In this document: in pieces, positions 52,601-64,000 of the stretch | Position numbering within the stretch: position 1 is the stretch's first letter | Layout of the letters: the number at the start of each line of letters is the position of its first letter | Assembly: GCA_904066235.2 (NCBI GenBank) | Contig: CAJFCV020000001.1 | Coordinates: 12,271,291 to 12,335,290, forward strand | Direction of reading: 5' to 3' | Source: Bursaphelenchus xylophilus | Lineage: Eukaryota > Nematoda > Chromadorea > Rhabditida > Aphelenchoididae | Length of the DNA: 64,000 nt | Made by a program: the position numbers and the translations under genes | Notes under the pieces: generated by a model | Seen by the model: only the letters and a program-made list of their open reading frames with translations | What the model was told of the DNA's origin: nothing | Databases searched by the model: none

Positions 52601-53800
52601 TTGAAAAAAAGTTAATTAGTGATGACGGAGTGAATTGACAAGACATACACCATTCGAAAGGTGACCTCCTAAGATTTTAGCATGGCAAGCCTCAGCTTTT
52701 TTGGAATCAAACTACGCCCACACTGGGCGAAAAACTCTGATATTATACTAGACATCAGTTTGAAAAAAAGTGAATTAGTGATGACGGAGTGAATTGACAA
52801 GACGTACACCATTCGAAAGGTGACCTCCTAAGATTTTAGCATGGCAAGTCTCAGCTTTTTTGGAATCAAACTACGCCCACACTGGGCGAAAAACTCTGAT
52901 ATTATACTAGACATCAGTTTGAAAAAAAAGTGAATTAGTGATGACGGAGTGAATTGACAAGACATACACCATTCGAAAGGTGACCTCCTAAGATTTTAGC
53001 ATGGCAAGTCTCAGCTTTTTTGGAATCAAACTACGCCCACACTGGGCGAAAAACTCTGATATTATACTAGACATCAGTTTGAAAAAAAAGTGAATTAGTG
53101 ATGACGGAGTGAATTGACAAGACATACACCATTCGAAAGGTGACCTTCTAAGATTTTAGCATGGCAAGCCTCAGCTTTTTTGGAATCAAACTACGCCCAC
53201 ACTGGGCGAAAAACTCTGATATTATACTAGACATCAGTTTGAAAAAAAAGTGAATTAGTGATGACGGAGTGAATTGACAAGACGTACACCATTCGAAAGG
53301 TGACCTCCTAAGATTTTAGCATGGCAAGTCTCAGCTTTTTTGGAATCAAACTACGCCCACACTGGGCGAAAAACTCTGATATTATACTAGACATCAGTTT
53401 GAAAAAAAAGTGAATTAGTGATGACGGAGTGAATTGACAAGACATACACCATTCGAAAGGTGACCTCCTAAAATTTTAGCATGGCAAGTCTCAGCTTTTT
53501 TGGAATCAAACTACGCCCACACTGGGCGAAAAACTCTGATATTATACTAGACATCAGTTTGAAAAAAAAGTGAATTAGTGATGACGGAGTGAATTGACAA
53601 GACATACACCATTCGAAAGGTGACCTTCTAAGACTTTAGCATGGCAAGCCTCAGCTTTTTTGGAATCAAACTACGCCCACACTGGGCGAAAAACTCTGAT
53701 ATTATACTAGACATCAGTTTGAAAAAAAGTGAATTAGTGATGACGGAGTGAATTGACAAGACATACACCATTCGAAAGGTGACCTCCTAAGATTTTAGCA
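46700..53800 (+). repeat. Dispersed copies of a linked-variant pair, 30 and 12 monomers apart
   Basis: The pair CCTAAAATTTT followed one monomer later by CTAAGACTTTAGC occurs at 46761/46924, 51552/51715 and 53469/53632. Spacings are about 4791 bp (30 monomers) and 1917 bp (12 monomers). CTAAGACTTTAGC alone also occurs near 42303. Linkage of two rare changes in neighbouring monomers shows that blocks, not single monomers, were copied. Confidence 0.75.
48550..49860 (+). repeat. GTGCG-subfamily island, first copy
   Basis: About eight monomers in which TGGGCGAAA is replaced by TGTGCGAAA in most units, together with CATCGGTTTT or CACCGGTTTT and GGGGAATTAG. The order of variants (GTGCG/CATCGG, GTGCG/CACCGG, GTGCG/CATCAG, GGGCG/CATCAG, GTGCG/CACCGG, GGGCG/ACACTC, GTGCG/CATCGG) is the same as at 55.41-56.71 kb. 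It is surrounded by ordinary GGGCG monomers. A private TATCATAC lies near 49550. Confidence 0.85.
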
Positions 53801-55409
53801 TGGCAAGTCTCAGCTTTTTTGGAATCAAACTACGCCCACACTGGGCGAAAAACTCTGATATTATACTAGACATCAGTTTGAAAAAAAGTGAATTAGTGAT
53901 GACGGAGTGAATTGACAAGACATACACCATTCGAAAGGTGACCTCCTAAGATTTTAGCATGGCAAGTCTCAGCTTTTTTGGAATCAAACTACGCCCACAC
54001 TGGGCGAAAAACTCTGATATTATACTAGACATCAGTTTGAAAAAAAAGTGAATTAGTGATGACGGAGTGAATTGACAAGACATACACCATTCGAAAGGTG
54101 ACCTCCTAAGATTTTAGCATGGCAAGTCTCAGCTTTTTTGGAATCAAACTACGCCCACACTGGGCGAAAAACTCTGATATTATACTAGACATCAGTTTGA
54201 AAAAAAGTGAATTATTGATGACGGAGTGAATTGACAAGACATACACCATTCGAAAGGTGACCTCCTAAGATTTTAGCATGGCAAGTCTCAGCTTTTTTGG
54301 AATCAAACTACGCCCACACTGGGCGAAAAACTCTGATATTATACTAGACATCAGTTTGAAAAAAAAGTTAATTAGTGATGACGGAGTGAATTGACAAGAC
54401 ATACACCATTCGAAAGGTGACCTCCTAAGATTTTAGCATGGCAAGCCTCAGCTTTTTTGGAATCAAACTACGCCCACACTGGGCGAAAAACTCTGATATT
54501 ATACTAGACATCAGTTTGAAAAAAAAGTGAATTAGTGATGACGGAGTGAATTGACAAGACGTACACCGTTCGAAAGGTGACCTCCTAAGATTTTAGCATG
54601 GCAAGTCTCAGCTTTTTTGGAATCAAACTACGCCCACACTGGGCGAAAAACTCTGATATTATACTAGACATCAGTTTGAAAAAAAGTTAATTAGTGATGA
54701 CGGAGTGAATTGACAAGACATACACCATTCGAAAGGTGACCTCCTAAGATTTTAGCATGGCAAGCCTCAGCTTTTTTGGAATCAAACTACGCCCACACTG
54801 GGCGAAAAACTCTGATATTATACTAGACATCAGTTTGAAAAAAAAGTGAATTAGTGATGACGGAGTGAATTGACAAGACGTACACCGTTCGAAAGGTGAC
54901 CTCCTAAGATTTTAGCATGGCAAGTCTCAGCTTTTTTGGAATCAAACTATGCCCACACTGGGCGAAAAACTCTGATATTATACTAGACATCAGTTTGAAA
55001 AAAAGTGAATTAGTGATGACGGAGTGAATTGACAAGACATACACCATTCGAAAGGTGACCTCCTAAGATTTTAGCATGGCAAGTCTCAGCTTTTTTGGAA
55101 TCAAACTACGCCCACACTGGGCGAAAAACTCTGATATTATACTAGACATCAGTTTGAAAAAAAGTTAATTAGTGATGACGGAGTGAATTGACAAGACATA
55201 CACCATTCGAAAGGTGACCTCCTAAGATTTTAGCATGGCAAGCCTCAGCTTTTTTGGAATCAAACTACGCCCACACTGGGCGAAAAACTCTGATATTATA
55301 CTAGACATCAGTTTGAAAAAAAAGTGAATTAGTGATGACGGAGTGAATTGACAAGACGTACACCATTCGAAAGGTGACCTCCTAAGATTTTAGCATGGCA
55401 AGTCTCAGC

Positions 55410-58400
55410 TTTTTTGGAATCAAACTACGCCCACACTGGGCGAAAAACTCTGATATTATACTAGACATCAGTTTGAAAAAAAGTGAATTAGTGATGACGG
55501 AGTGAATTGACAAGACATACACCATTCGAAAGGTGACCTCCTAAGATTTTAGCATGGCAAGTTTCAGCTTTTTTGGAATCAAACTACGCCCACACTGTGC
55601 GAAAAACTCTGATATTATACTAGACATCGGTTTTGAAAAAAGGTGAATTAGTGATGACGGAGTGAATTGACAAGACATACACCATTCGAAAGGTAACCTC
55701 CTATGATTTTAGCATGGCAAGTTTCAGCTTTTTTGGAATCAAACTACGCCCACACTGTGCGAAAAACTCTGATATTATACTAGACACCGGTTTTGAAAAA
55801 AGGGGAATTAGTGATGACGGAGTGAATTGACAAGACATACACCATTCGAAAGGTAACCTCCTAAGATTTTAGCATGGCAAGTCTCAGCTTTTTTGGAATC
55901 AAACTACGCCCACACTGTGCGAAAAACTCTGATATTATACTAGACATCAGTTTGAAAAAAAGTGAATTAGTGATGACGGAGTGAATTGACAAGACATACA
56001 CCATTCGAAAGGTGACCTCCTAAGATTTTAGCATGGCAAGCCTCAGCTTTTTTGGAATCAAACTACGCCCACACTGGGCGAAAAACTCTGATATTATACT
56101 AGACATCAGTTTGAAAAAAAGTGAATTAGTGATGACGGAGTGAATTGACAAGACGTACACCATTCGAAAGGTGACCTCCTAAGATTTTAGCATGGCAAGT
56201 CTCAGCTTTTTTGGAATCAAACTACGCCCACACTGTGCGAAAAACTCTGATATTATACTAGACACCGGTTTTGAAAAAAGGGGAATTAGTGATGACGGAG
56301 TGAATTGACAAGACATACACCATTCGAAGGTAACCTCCTAAGATTTTAGCATGGCAAGTCTCAGCTTTTTTGGAATCAAACTACGCCCACACTGGGCGAA
56401 ACACTCTGATATTATACTAGACATCAGTTTGAAAAAAAAGTGAATTAGTGATGACGGAGTGAATTGACAAGACATACACCATTCGAAAGGTGACCTCCTA
56501 AGATTTTAGCATGGCAAGTTTCAGCTTTTTTGGAATCAAACTACGCCCACACTGTGCGAAAAACTCTGATATTATACTAGACATCGGTTTTGAAAAAAGG
56601 TGAATTAGTGATGACGGAGTGAATTGACAAGACATACACCATTCGAAAGGTGACCTCCTAAGATTTTAGCATGGCAAGTTTCAGCTTTTTTGGAATCAAA
56701 CTACGCCCACACTGTGCGAAAAACTCTGATATTATACTAGACACCGGTTTTGAAAAAAGGGGAATTAGTGATGACGGAGTGAATTGACAAGACATACACC
56801 ATTCGAAAGGTAACCTCCTAAGATTTTAGCATGGCAAGTCTCAGCTTTTTTGGAATCAAACTACGCCCACACTGTGCGAAAATCTCTGATATTATACTAG
56901 ACACCGGTTTTGAAAAAAGGGGAATTAGTGACGACGGAGTGAATTGACAAGACATACACCATTCGAAAGGTAACCTCCTAAGATTTTAGCATGGCGAGTT
57001 TCAGCTTTTTTGGAATCAAACTACGCCCGCACTGGGCGAAACACTCTGATATTATACAAGACACCGGTTTTGAAAAAAGTGAATTAGTGATGACGGAGTG
57101 AATTGACAAGACATACACCATTCGAAAGGTAACCTCCTAAGATTTTAGCATGGCAAGTCTCAGCTTTTTTGGAATCAAACTACGCCCGCACTGGGCGAAA
57201 CACTCTGATATTATACAAGACACCGGTTTTGAAAAAAAGAGGAATTAGTGATGACGGAGTGAATTGACAAGACATACACCATTCGAAAGGTAACCTCCTA
57301 TGATTTTAGCATGGCAAGTCTCAGCTTTTTTGGAATCAAACTACGCCCGCACTGGGCGAAACACTCTGATATTATACAAGACACCGGTTTTGAAAAAAGT
57401 GAATTAGTGATGACGGAGTGAATTGACAAGACATACACCATTCGAAAGGTAACCTCGTAAGATTTTAGCATGGCAAGTCTCAGCTTTTTTGGAATCAAAC
57501 TACGCCCGCACTGGGCGAAACACTCTGATATTATACAAGACACCGGTTTTGAAAAAAGTGAATTAGTGATGACGGAGTGAATTGACAAGACATACACCAT
57601 TCGAAAGGTAACCTCCTATGATTTTAGCATGGCAAGTCTCAGCTTTTTTGGAATCAAACTACGCCCACACTGTGCGAAAAACTCTGATATTATACTAGAC
57701 ACCGGTTTTGAAAAAAGGGGAATTAGTGATGACGGAGTGAATTGACAAGACATACACCATTCGAAAGGTAACCTCCTAAGATTTTAGCATGGCAAGTCTC
57801 AGCTTTTTTGGAATCAAACTACGCCCACACTGTGCGAAAATCTCTGATATTATACTAGACACCGGTTTTGAAAAAAGGGGAATTAGTGATGACGGAGTGA
57901 ATTGACAAGACATACACCATTCGAAAGGTAACCTCCTAAGATTTTAGCATGGCGAGTTTCAGCTTTTTTGGAATCAAACTACGCCCACACTGGGCGAAAC
58001 ACTCTGATATTATACAAGACACCGGTTTTGAAAAAAGGTGAATTAGTGATGACGGAGTGAATTGACAAGACATACACCATTCGAAAGGTAACCTCCTAAG
58101 ATTTTAGCATGGCAAGTCTCAGCTTTTTTGGAATCAAACTACGCCCACACTGGGCGAAACACTCTGATATTATACAAGACACCGGTTTTGAAAAAAAGAG
58201 GAATTAGTGATGACGGAGTGAATTGACAAGACATACACCATTCGAAAGGTGACCTCCTAAGATTTTAGCATGGCAAGTTTCAGCTTTTTTGGAATCAACT
58301 ACGCCCACACTGTGCGAAAAACTCTGATATTATACTAGACATCGGTTTTGAAAAAAGGTGAATTAGTGATGACGGAGTGAATTGACAAGACATACACCAT

Positions 58401-61400
58401 TCGAAAGGTAACCTCCTATGATTTTAGCATGGCAAGTCTCAGCTTTTTTGGAATCAAACTACGCCCACACTGTGCGAAAAACTCTGATATTATACTAGAC
58501 ACCGGTTTTGAAAAAAGGGGAATTAGTGATGACGGAGTGAATTGACAAGACATACACCATTCGAAAGGTGACCTCCTAAGATTTTAGCATGGCAAGTTTC
58601 AGCTTTTTTGGAATCAAACTACGCCCACACTGTGCGAAAAACTCTGATATTATACTAGACATCGGTTTTGAAAAAAGGTGAATTAGTGATGACGGAGTGA
58701 ATTGACAAGACATACACCATTCGAAAGGTAACCTCCTATGATTTTAGCATGGCAAGTTTCAGCTTTTTTGGAATCAAACTACGCCCACACTGTGCGAAAA
58801 TCTCTGATATTATACTAGACACCGGTTTTGAAAAAAGGGGAATTAGTGATGACGGAGTGAATTGACAAGACATACACCATTCGAAAGGTAACCTCCTAAG
58901 ATTTTAGCATGGCAAGTCTCAGCTTTTTTGGAATCAAACTACGCCCACACTGTGCGAAAAACTCTGATATTATACTAGACACCGGTTTTGAAAAAAGGGG
59001 AATTAGTGATGACGGAGTGAATTGACAAGACATACACCATTCGAAAGGTAACCTCCTAAGATTTTAGCATGGCAAGTCTCAGCTTTTTTGGAATCAAACT
59101 ACGCCCACACTGTGCGAAAATCTCTGATATTATACTAGACACCGGTTTTGAAAAAAGGGGAATTAGTGATGACGGAGTGAATTGACAAGACATACACCAT
59201 TCGAAAGGTGACCTCCTAAGATTTTAGCATGGCAAGTTTCAGCTTTTTTGGAATCAAACTACGCCCACACTGGGCGAAACACTCTGATATTATACAAGAC
59301 ACCGGTTTTGAAAAAAGGTGAATTAGTGATGACGGAGTGAATTGACAAGACATACACCATTCGAAAGGTAACCTCCTATGATTTTAGCATGGCAAGTCTC
59401 AGCTTTTTTGGAATCAAACTACGCCCACACTGGGCGAAACACTCTGATATTATACAAGACACCGGTTTTGAAAAAAAGAGGAATTAGTGATGACGGAGTG
59501 AATTGACAAGACATACACCATTCGAAAGGTGACCTCCTAAGATTTTAGCATGGCAAGTTTCAGCTTTTTTGGAATCAAACTACGCCCACACTGTGCGAAA
59601 AACTCTGATATTATACTAGACATCGGTTTTGAAAAAAGGTGAATTAGTGATGACGGAGTGAATTGACAAGACATACACCATTCGAAAGGTAACCTCCTAT
59701 GATTTTAGCATGGCAAGTCTCAGCTTTTTTGGAATCAAACTACGCCCACACTGTGCGAAAAACTCTGATATTATACTAGACACCGGTTTTGAAAAAAGGG
59801 GAATTAGTGATGACGGAGTGAATTGACAAGACATACACCATTCGAAAGGTAACCTCCTAAGATTTTAGCATGGCAAGTCTCAGCTTTTTTGGAATCAAAC
59901 TACGCCCACACTGTGCGAAAATCTCTGATATTATACTAGACACCGGTTTTGAAAAAAGGGGAATTAGTGATGACGGAGTGAATTGACAAGACGTACACCA
60001 TTCGAAAGGTGACCTCCTAAGATTTTAGCATGGCAAGTCTCAGCTTTTTTGGAATCAAACTACGCCCACACTGGGCGAAAAACTCTGATATTATACAAGA
60101 CACCGGTTTTGAAAAAAGGTGAATTAGTGATGACGGAGTGAATTGACAAGACATACACCATTCGAAAGGTGACCTCCTAAGATTTTAGCATGGCAAGTCT
60201 CAGCTTTTTTGGAATCAAACTACGCCCACACTGGGCGAAACACTCTGATATTATACAAGACACCGGTTTTGAAAAAAGGTGAATTAGTGATGACGGAGTG
60301 AATTGACAAGACATACACCATTCGAAAGGTAACCTCCTAAGATTTTAGCATGGCAAGTCTCAGCTTTTTTGGAATCAAACTACGCCCACACTGGGCGAAA
60401 AACTCTGATATTATACAAGACACCGGTTTTGAAAAAAGGGGAATTAGTGATGACGGAGTGAATTGACAAGACATACACCATTCGAAAGGTAACCTCCTAA
60501 GATTTTAGCATGGCAAGTCTCAGCTTTTTTGGAATCAAACTACGCCCACACTGGGCGAAAAACTCTGATATTATACAAGACACCGGTTTTGAAAAAAGGG
60601 GAATTAGTGATGACGGAGTGAATTGACAAGACATACACCATTCGAAAGGTAACCTCCTAAGATTTTAGCATGGCAAGTCTCAGCTTTTTTGGAATCAAAC
60701 TACGCCCACACTGGGCGAAACACTCTGATATTATACAAGACACCGGTTTTGAAAAAAGGTGAATTAGTGATGACGGAGTGAATTGACAAGACATACACCA
60801 TTCGAAAGGTAACCTCCTAAGATTTTAGCATGGCAAGTCTCAGCTTTTTTGGAATCAAACTACGCCCACACTGTGCGAAAATCTCTGATATTATACTAGA
60901 CACCGGTTTTGAAAAAAGGGGAATTAGTGATGACGGAGTGAATTGACAAGACGTACACCATTCGAAAGGTGACCTCCTAAGATTTTAGCATGGCAAGTCT
61001 CAGCTTTTTTGGAATCAAACTACGCCCACACTGGGCGAAAAACTCTGATATTATACAAGACACCGGTTTTGAAAAAAGGTGAATTAGTGATGACGGAGTG
61101 AATTGACAAGACATACACCATTCGAAAGGTGACCTCCTAAGATTTTAGCATGGCAAGTCTCAGCTTTTTTGGAATCAAACTACGCCCACACTGGGCGAAA
61201 CACTCTGATATTATACAAGACACCGGTTTTGAAAAAAGGTGAATTAGTGATGACGGAGTGAATTGACAAGACATACACCATTCGAAAGGTAACCTCCTAA
61301 GATTTTAGCATGGCAAGTCTCAGCTTTTTTGGAATCAAACTACGCCCACACTGGGCGAAAAACTCTGATATTATACAAGACACCGGTTTTGAAAAAAGGG

Positions 61401-62330
61401 GAATTAGTGATGACGGAGTGAATTGACAAGACATACACCATTCGAAAGGTAACCTCCTAAGATTTTAGCATGGCAAGTCTCAGCTTTTTTGGAATCAAAC
61501 TACGCCCACACTGGGCGAAAAACTCTGATATTATACAAGACACCGGTTTTGAAAAAAGGGGAATTAGTGATGACGGAGTGAATTGACAAGACATACACCA
61601 TTCGAAAGGTAACCTCCTAAGATTTTAGCATGGCAAGTCTCAGCTTTTTGGAATCAAACTACGCCCACACTGGGCGAAACACTCTGATATTATACAAGAC
61701 ACCGGTTTTGAAAAAAGGTGAATTAGTGATGACGGAGTGAATTGACAAGACATACACCATTCGAAAGGTAACCTCCTAAGATTTTAGCATGGCAAGTCTC
61801 AGCTTTTTTGGAATCAAACTACGCCCACACTGGGCGAAAAACTCTGATATTATACAAGACACCGGTTTTGAAAAAAGGTGAATTAGTGATGACGGAGTGA
61901 ATTGACAAGACATACACCATTCGAAAGGTGACCTCCTAAGATTTTAGCATGGCAAGTCTCAGCTTTTTTGGAATCAAACTACGCCCACACTGGGCGAAAC
62001 ACTCTGATATTATACAAGACACCGGTTTTGAAAAAAGGTGAATTAGTGATGACGGAGTGAATTGACAAGACGTACACCATTCGAAAGGTGACCTCCTAAG
62101 ATTTTAGCATGGCAAGTCTCAGCTTTTTTGGAATCAAACTACGCCCACACTGGGCGAAACACTCTGATATTATACAAGACACCGGTTTTGAAAAAAGGTG
62201 AATTAGTGATGACGGAGTGAATTGACAAGACATACACCATTCGAAAGGTAACCTCCTAAGATTTTAGCATGGCAAGTCTCAGCTTTTTTGGAATCAAACT
62301 ACGCCCACACTGGGCGAAAAACTCTGATAT
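55410..62330 (+). repeat. GTGCG / CACCGG / ACAAGAC subfamily domain
   Basis: The first 1.3 kb repeats the island at 48.55-49.86 kb with a 6864-bp offset (43 monomers; first GTGCG at 48731 and 55595). It then passes into monomers with ACAAGACACCGG, GGGGAATT or AGAGGAATT, and ACACTC or ATCTCTG. Copies with CGCCCGCACTGGGCG are confined to about 57.0-57.5 kb. Most monomers here are close to 160 bp, because the CACCGGTTTTG form has a steadier A-tract. At about 62.33 kb the array returns to the CATCAG/CGTACACC type. Confidence 0.8.
59801..61690 (+). repeat. Recent 6-monomer duplication, 960 bp, two near-identical copies
   Basis: Reading line by line, 59821-60689 and 60781-61649 are the same base for base, and the first difference is a lost T in CAGCTTTTTGG near 61649. 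Upstream of about 59801 the copies differ (TATACTAGAC against TATACAAGAC). The six monomers each have a distinct variant set, so the identity is of the block and not just of the subfamily. This is the youngest-looking duplication in the window. Confidence 0.9.
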
Positions 62331-64000
62331 TATACTAGACATCAGTTTGAAAAAAAGTGAATTAGTGATGACGGAGTGAATTGACAAGACGTACACCATT
62401 CGAAAGGTGACCTCCTAAGATTTTAGCATGGCAAGTCTCAGCTTTTTTGGAATCAAACTACGCCCACACTGGGCGAAAAACTCTGATATTATACTAGACA
62501 TCAGTTTGAAAAAAAGTGAATTAGTGATGACGGAGTGAATTGACAAGACGTACACCATTCGAAAGGTGACCTCCTAAGATTTTAGCATGGCAAGTCTCAG
62601 CTTTTTTGGAATCAAACTACGCCCACACTGGGCGAAAAACTCTGATATTATACTAGACATCAGTTTGAAAAAAAAGTGAATTAGTGATGACGGAGTGAAT
62701 TGACAAGACGTACACCATTCGAAAGGTGACCTCCTAAGATTTTAGCATGGCAAGTCTCAGCTTTTTTGGAATCAAACTATGCCCACACTGGGCGAAAAAC
62801 TCTGATATTATACTAGACATCAGTTTGAAAAAAAAGTGAATTAGTGATGACGGAGTGAATTGACAAGACATGCACCATTCGAAAGGTGACCTCCTAAGAT
62901 TTTAGCATGGCAAGCCTCAGCTTTTTTGGAATCAAACTACGCCCACACTGGGCGAAAAACTCTGATATTATACTAGACATCAGTTTGAAAAAAAAGTGAA
63001 TTAGTGATGACGGAGTGAATTGACAAGATGTACACCATTCGAAAGGTGACCTCCTAAGATTTTAGCATGGCAAGTGTCAGCTTTTTTGGAATCAAACTAC
63101 GCCCACACTGGGCGAAACACTCTGATATTATACTAGACACCGGTTTTGAAAAAAGAGGAATTAGTGATGACGGAGTGAATTGACAAGACATACACCATTC
63201 GAAAGGTGACCTCCTAAGATTTTAGCATGGCAAGTGTCAGCTTTTTTGGAATCAAACTACGCCCACACTGGGCGAAACACTCTGATATTATACTAGACAC
63301 CGGTTTTGAAAAAAGAGGAATTAGTGATGACGGAGTGAATTGACAAGACATACACCATTCGAAAGGTAACCTCCTAAGATTTTAGCATGGCAAGTGTCAG
63401 CTTTTTTGGAATCAAACTACGCCCACACTGGGCGAAACACTCTGATATTATACAAGACACCGGTTTTGAAAAAAGAGGAATTAGTGATGACGGAGTGAAT
63501 TGACAAGACATACACCATTCGAAAGGTAACCTCCTATGATTTTAGCATGGCAAGTCTCAGCTTTTTTGGAATCAAACTACGCCCACACTGTGCGAAAAAC
63601 TCTGATATTATACTAGACATCGGTTTTGAAAAAAGGTGAATTAGTGATGACGGAGTGAATTGACAAGACATACACCATTCGAAAGGTAACCTCCTATGAT
63701 TTTAGCATGGCAAGTCTCAGCTTTTTTGGAATCAAACTACGCCCACACTGTGCGAAAAACTCTGATATTATACTAGACACCGGTTTTGAAAAAAGAGGAA
63801 TTAGTGATGACGGAGTGAATTGACAAGACATACACCATTCGAAAGGTAACCTCCTATGATTTTAGCATGGCAAGTCTCAGCTTTTTTGGAATCAAACTAC
63901 GCCCACACTGGGCGAAAAACTCTGATATTATACTAGACATCGGTTTTGAAAAAAGGGGAATTAGTGATGACGGAGTGAATTGACAAGACATACACCATTC

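Larger units (their letters stand above)
14069..64000 (+). repeat. Satellite array, right block (same monomer, about 313 copies)
   Basis: The array resumes at AATTGACAAG, in the same orientation and the same monomer phase as where it stopped at 12061, and runs to the end of the window. Subfamilies change along it. From 14.1 to 19.4 kb there are GCGTCAG, GCGTGGC and CATCATTCG variants. From 19.5 to 48.6 kb monomers with GACGTACACC, often with CCGTTCG and CTATGCCC, alternate with CATACACC/GCCTCAG monomers. From 48.7 to 49.9 kb and from 55.5 kb onward GTGCGAAA, CACCGG and GGGGAATT forms appear. ACAAGACACC forms fill much of 57.0-62.3 kb, and GTGTCAG forms lie at 63.1-63.5 kb. No inversion, second insertion or gene was seen. 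Both ends of the window are inside the array, so its full length is unknown. Confidence 0.98.

Noticed and set aside
14069..64000. CRISPR array
   Set aside because: The repeats are directly contiguous, about 160 bp long, with no unique spacers and no cas genes.
1..64000. Centromere identity with a CENP-B box
   Set aside because: No CENP-B box was recognised in the monomer, and sequence alone cannot show centromere function.

Overview
This window is almost entirely one satellite DNA array. A 158-161 bp monomer, always in the same orientation, fills 1-12061 and 14069-64000. That is roughly 390 copies, estimated from length, with no gene, tRNA or rRNA inside the array. Such a long, homogeneous array, together with spliceosomal-type introns in the one inserted element, points to a eukaryotic nuclear chromosome in a heterochromatic, perhaps pericentromeric or subtelomeric, block. 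The very short introns (33-62 nt, GTAAG starts, TTTTAG/TTCCAG ends) fit a nematode best, but this is inference and the species is not identified. The array is interrupted once, by a 2007-bp element at 12062-14068. The element has perfect 31-bp terminal inverted repeats and an AATT on each side that fits a target-site duplication. Almost the whole element is a single giant inverted repeat: arms of about 920 and 855 bp around a loop of about 230 bp. Each arm carries, from centre outward, the 3' half of the same broken multi-exon gene (four exon remnants, three introns at matching places, an AATAAA beyond the stop), then a series of 24-bp near-palindromes at about 40-bp spacing, then the terminal repeat. 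The two gene copies are head to head and read outward. The innermost exon of the left copy resembles the C-terminal SNARE helix of SNAP-25 proteins, which is a weak but specific lead. The array also has layered history. Shared private variants reveal local higher-order duplications of different sizes: 7 monomers (1-2.2 kb), 16 (1.9-5.9 kb), 17 (5.75-11.97 kb), 13 and 7 (14.8-18.2 kb), 11 (23.4-26.9 kb), 6 (31.6-33.5 kb), 24 (34.3-41.9 kb), 30 and 12 (46.7-53.7 kb), 43 (48.5 to 55.4 kb) and 6 (59.8-61.7 kb). Monomer subfamilies are segregated by region; in particular a GTGCG / CACCGG / ACAAGAC group is confined to 48.7-49.9 kb and the last 8 kb. Nothing in the satellite looks protein coding. 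Its short minus-strand ORFs arise because the 159-bp monomer equals 53 codons.
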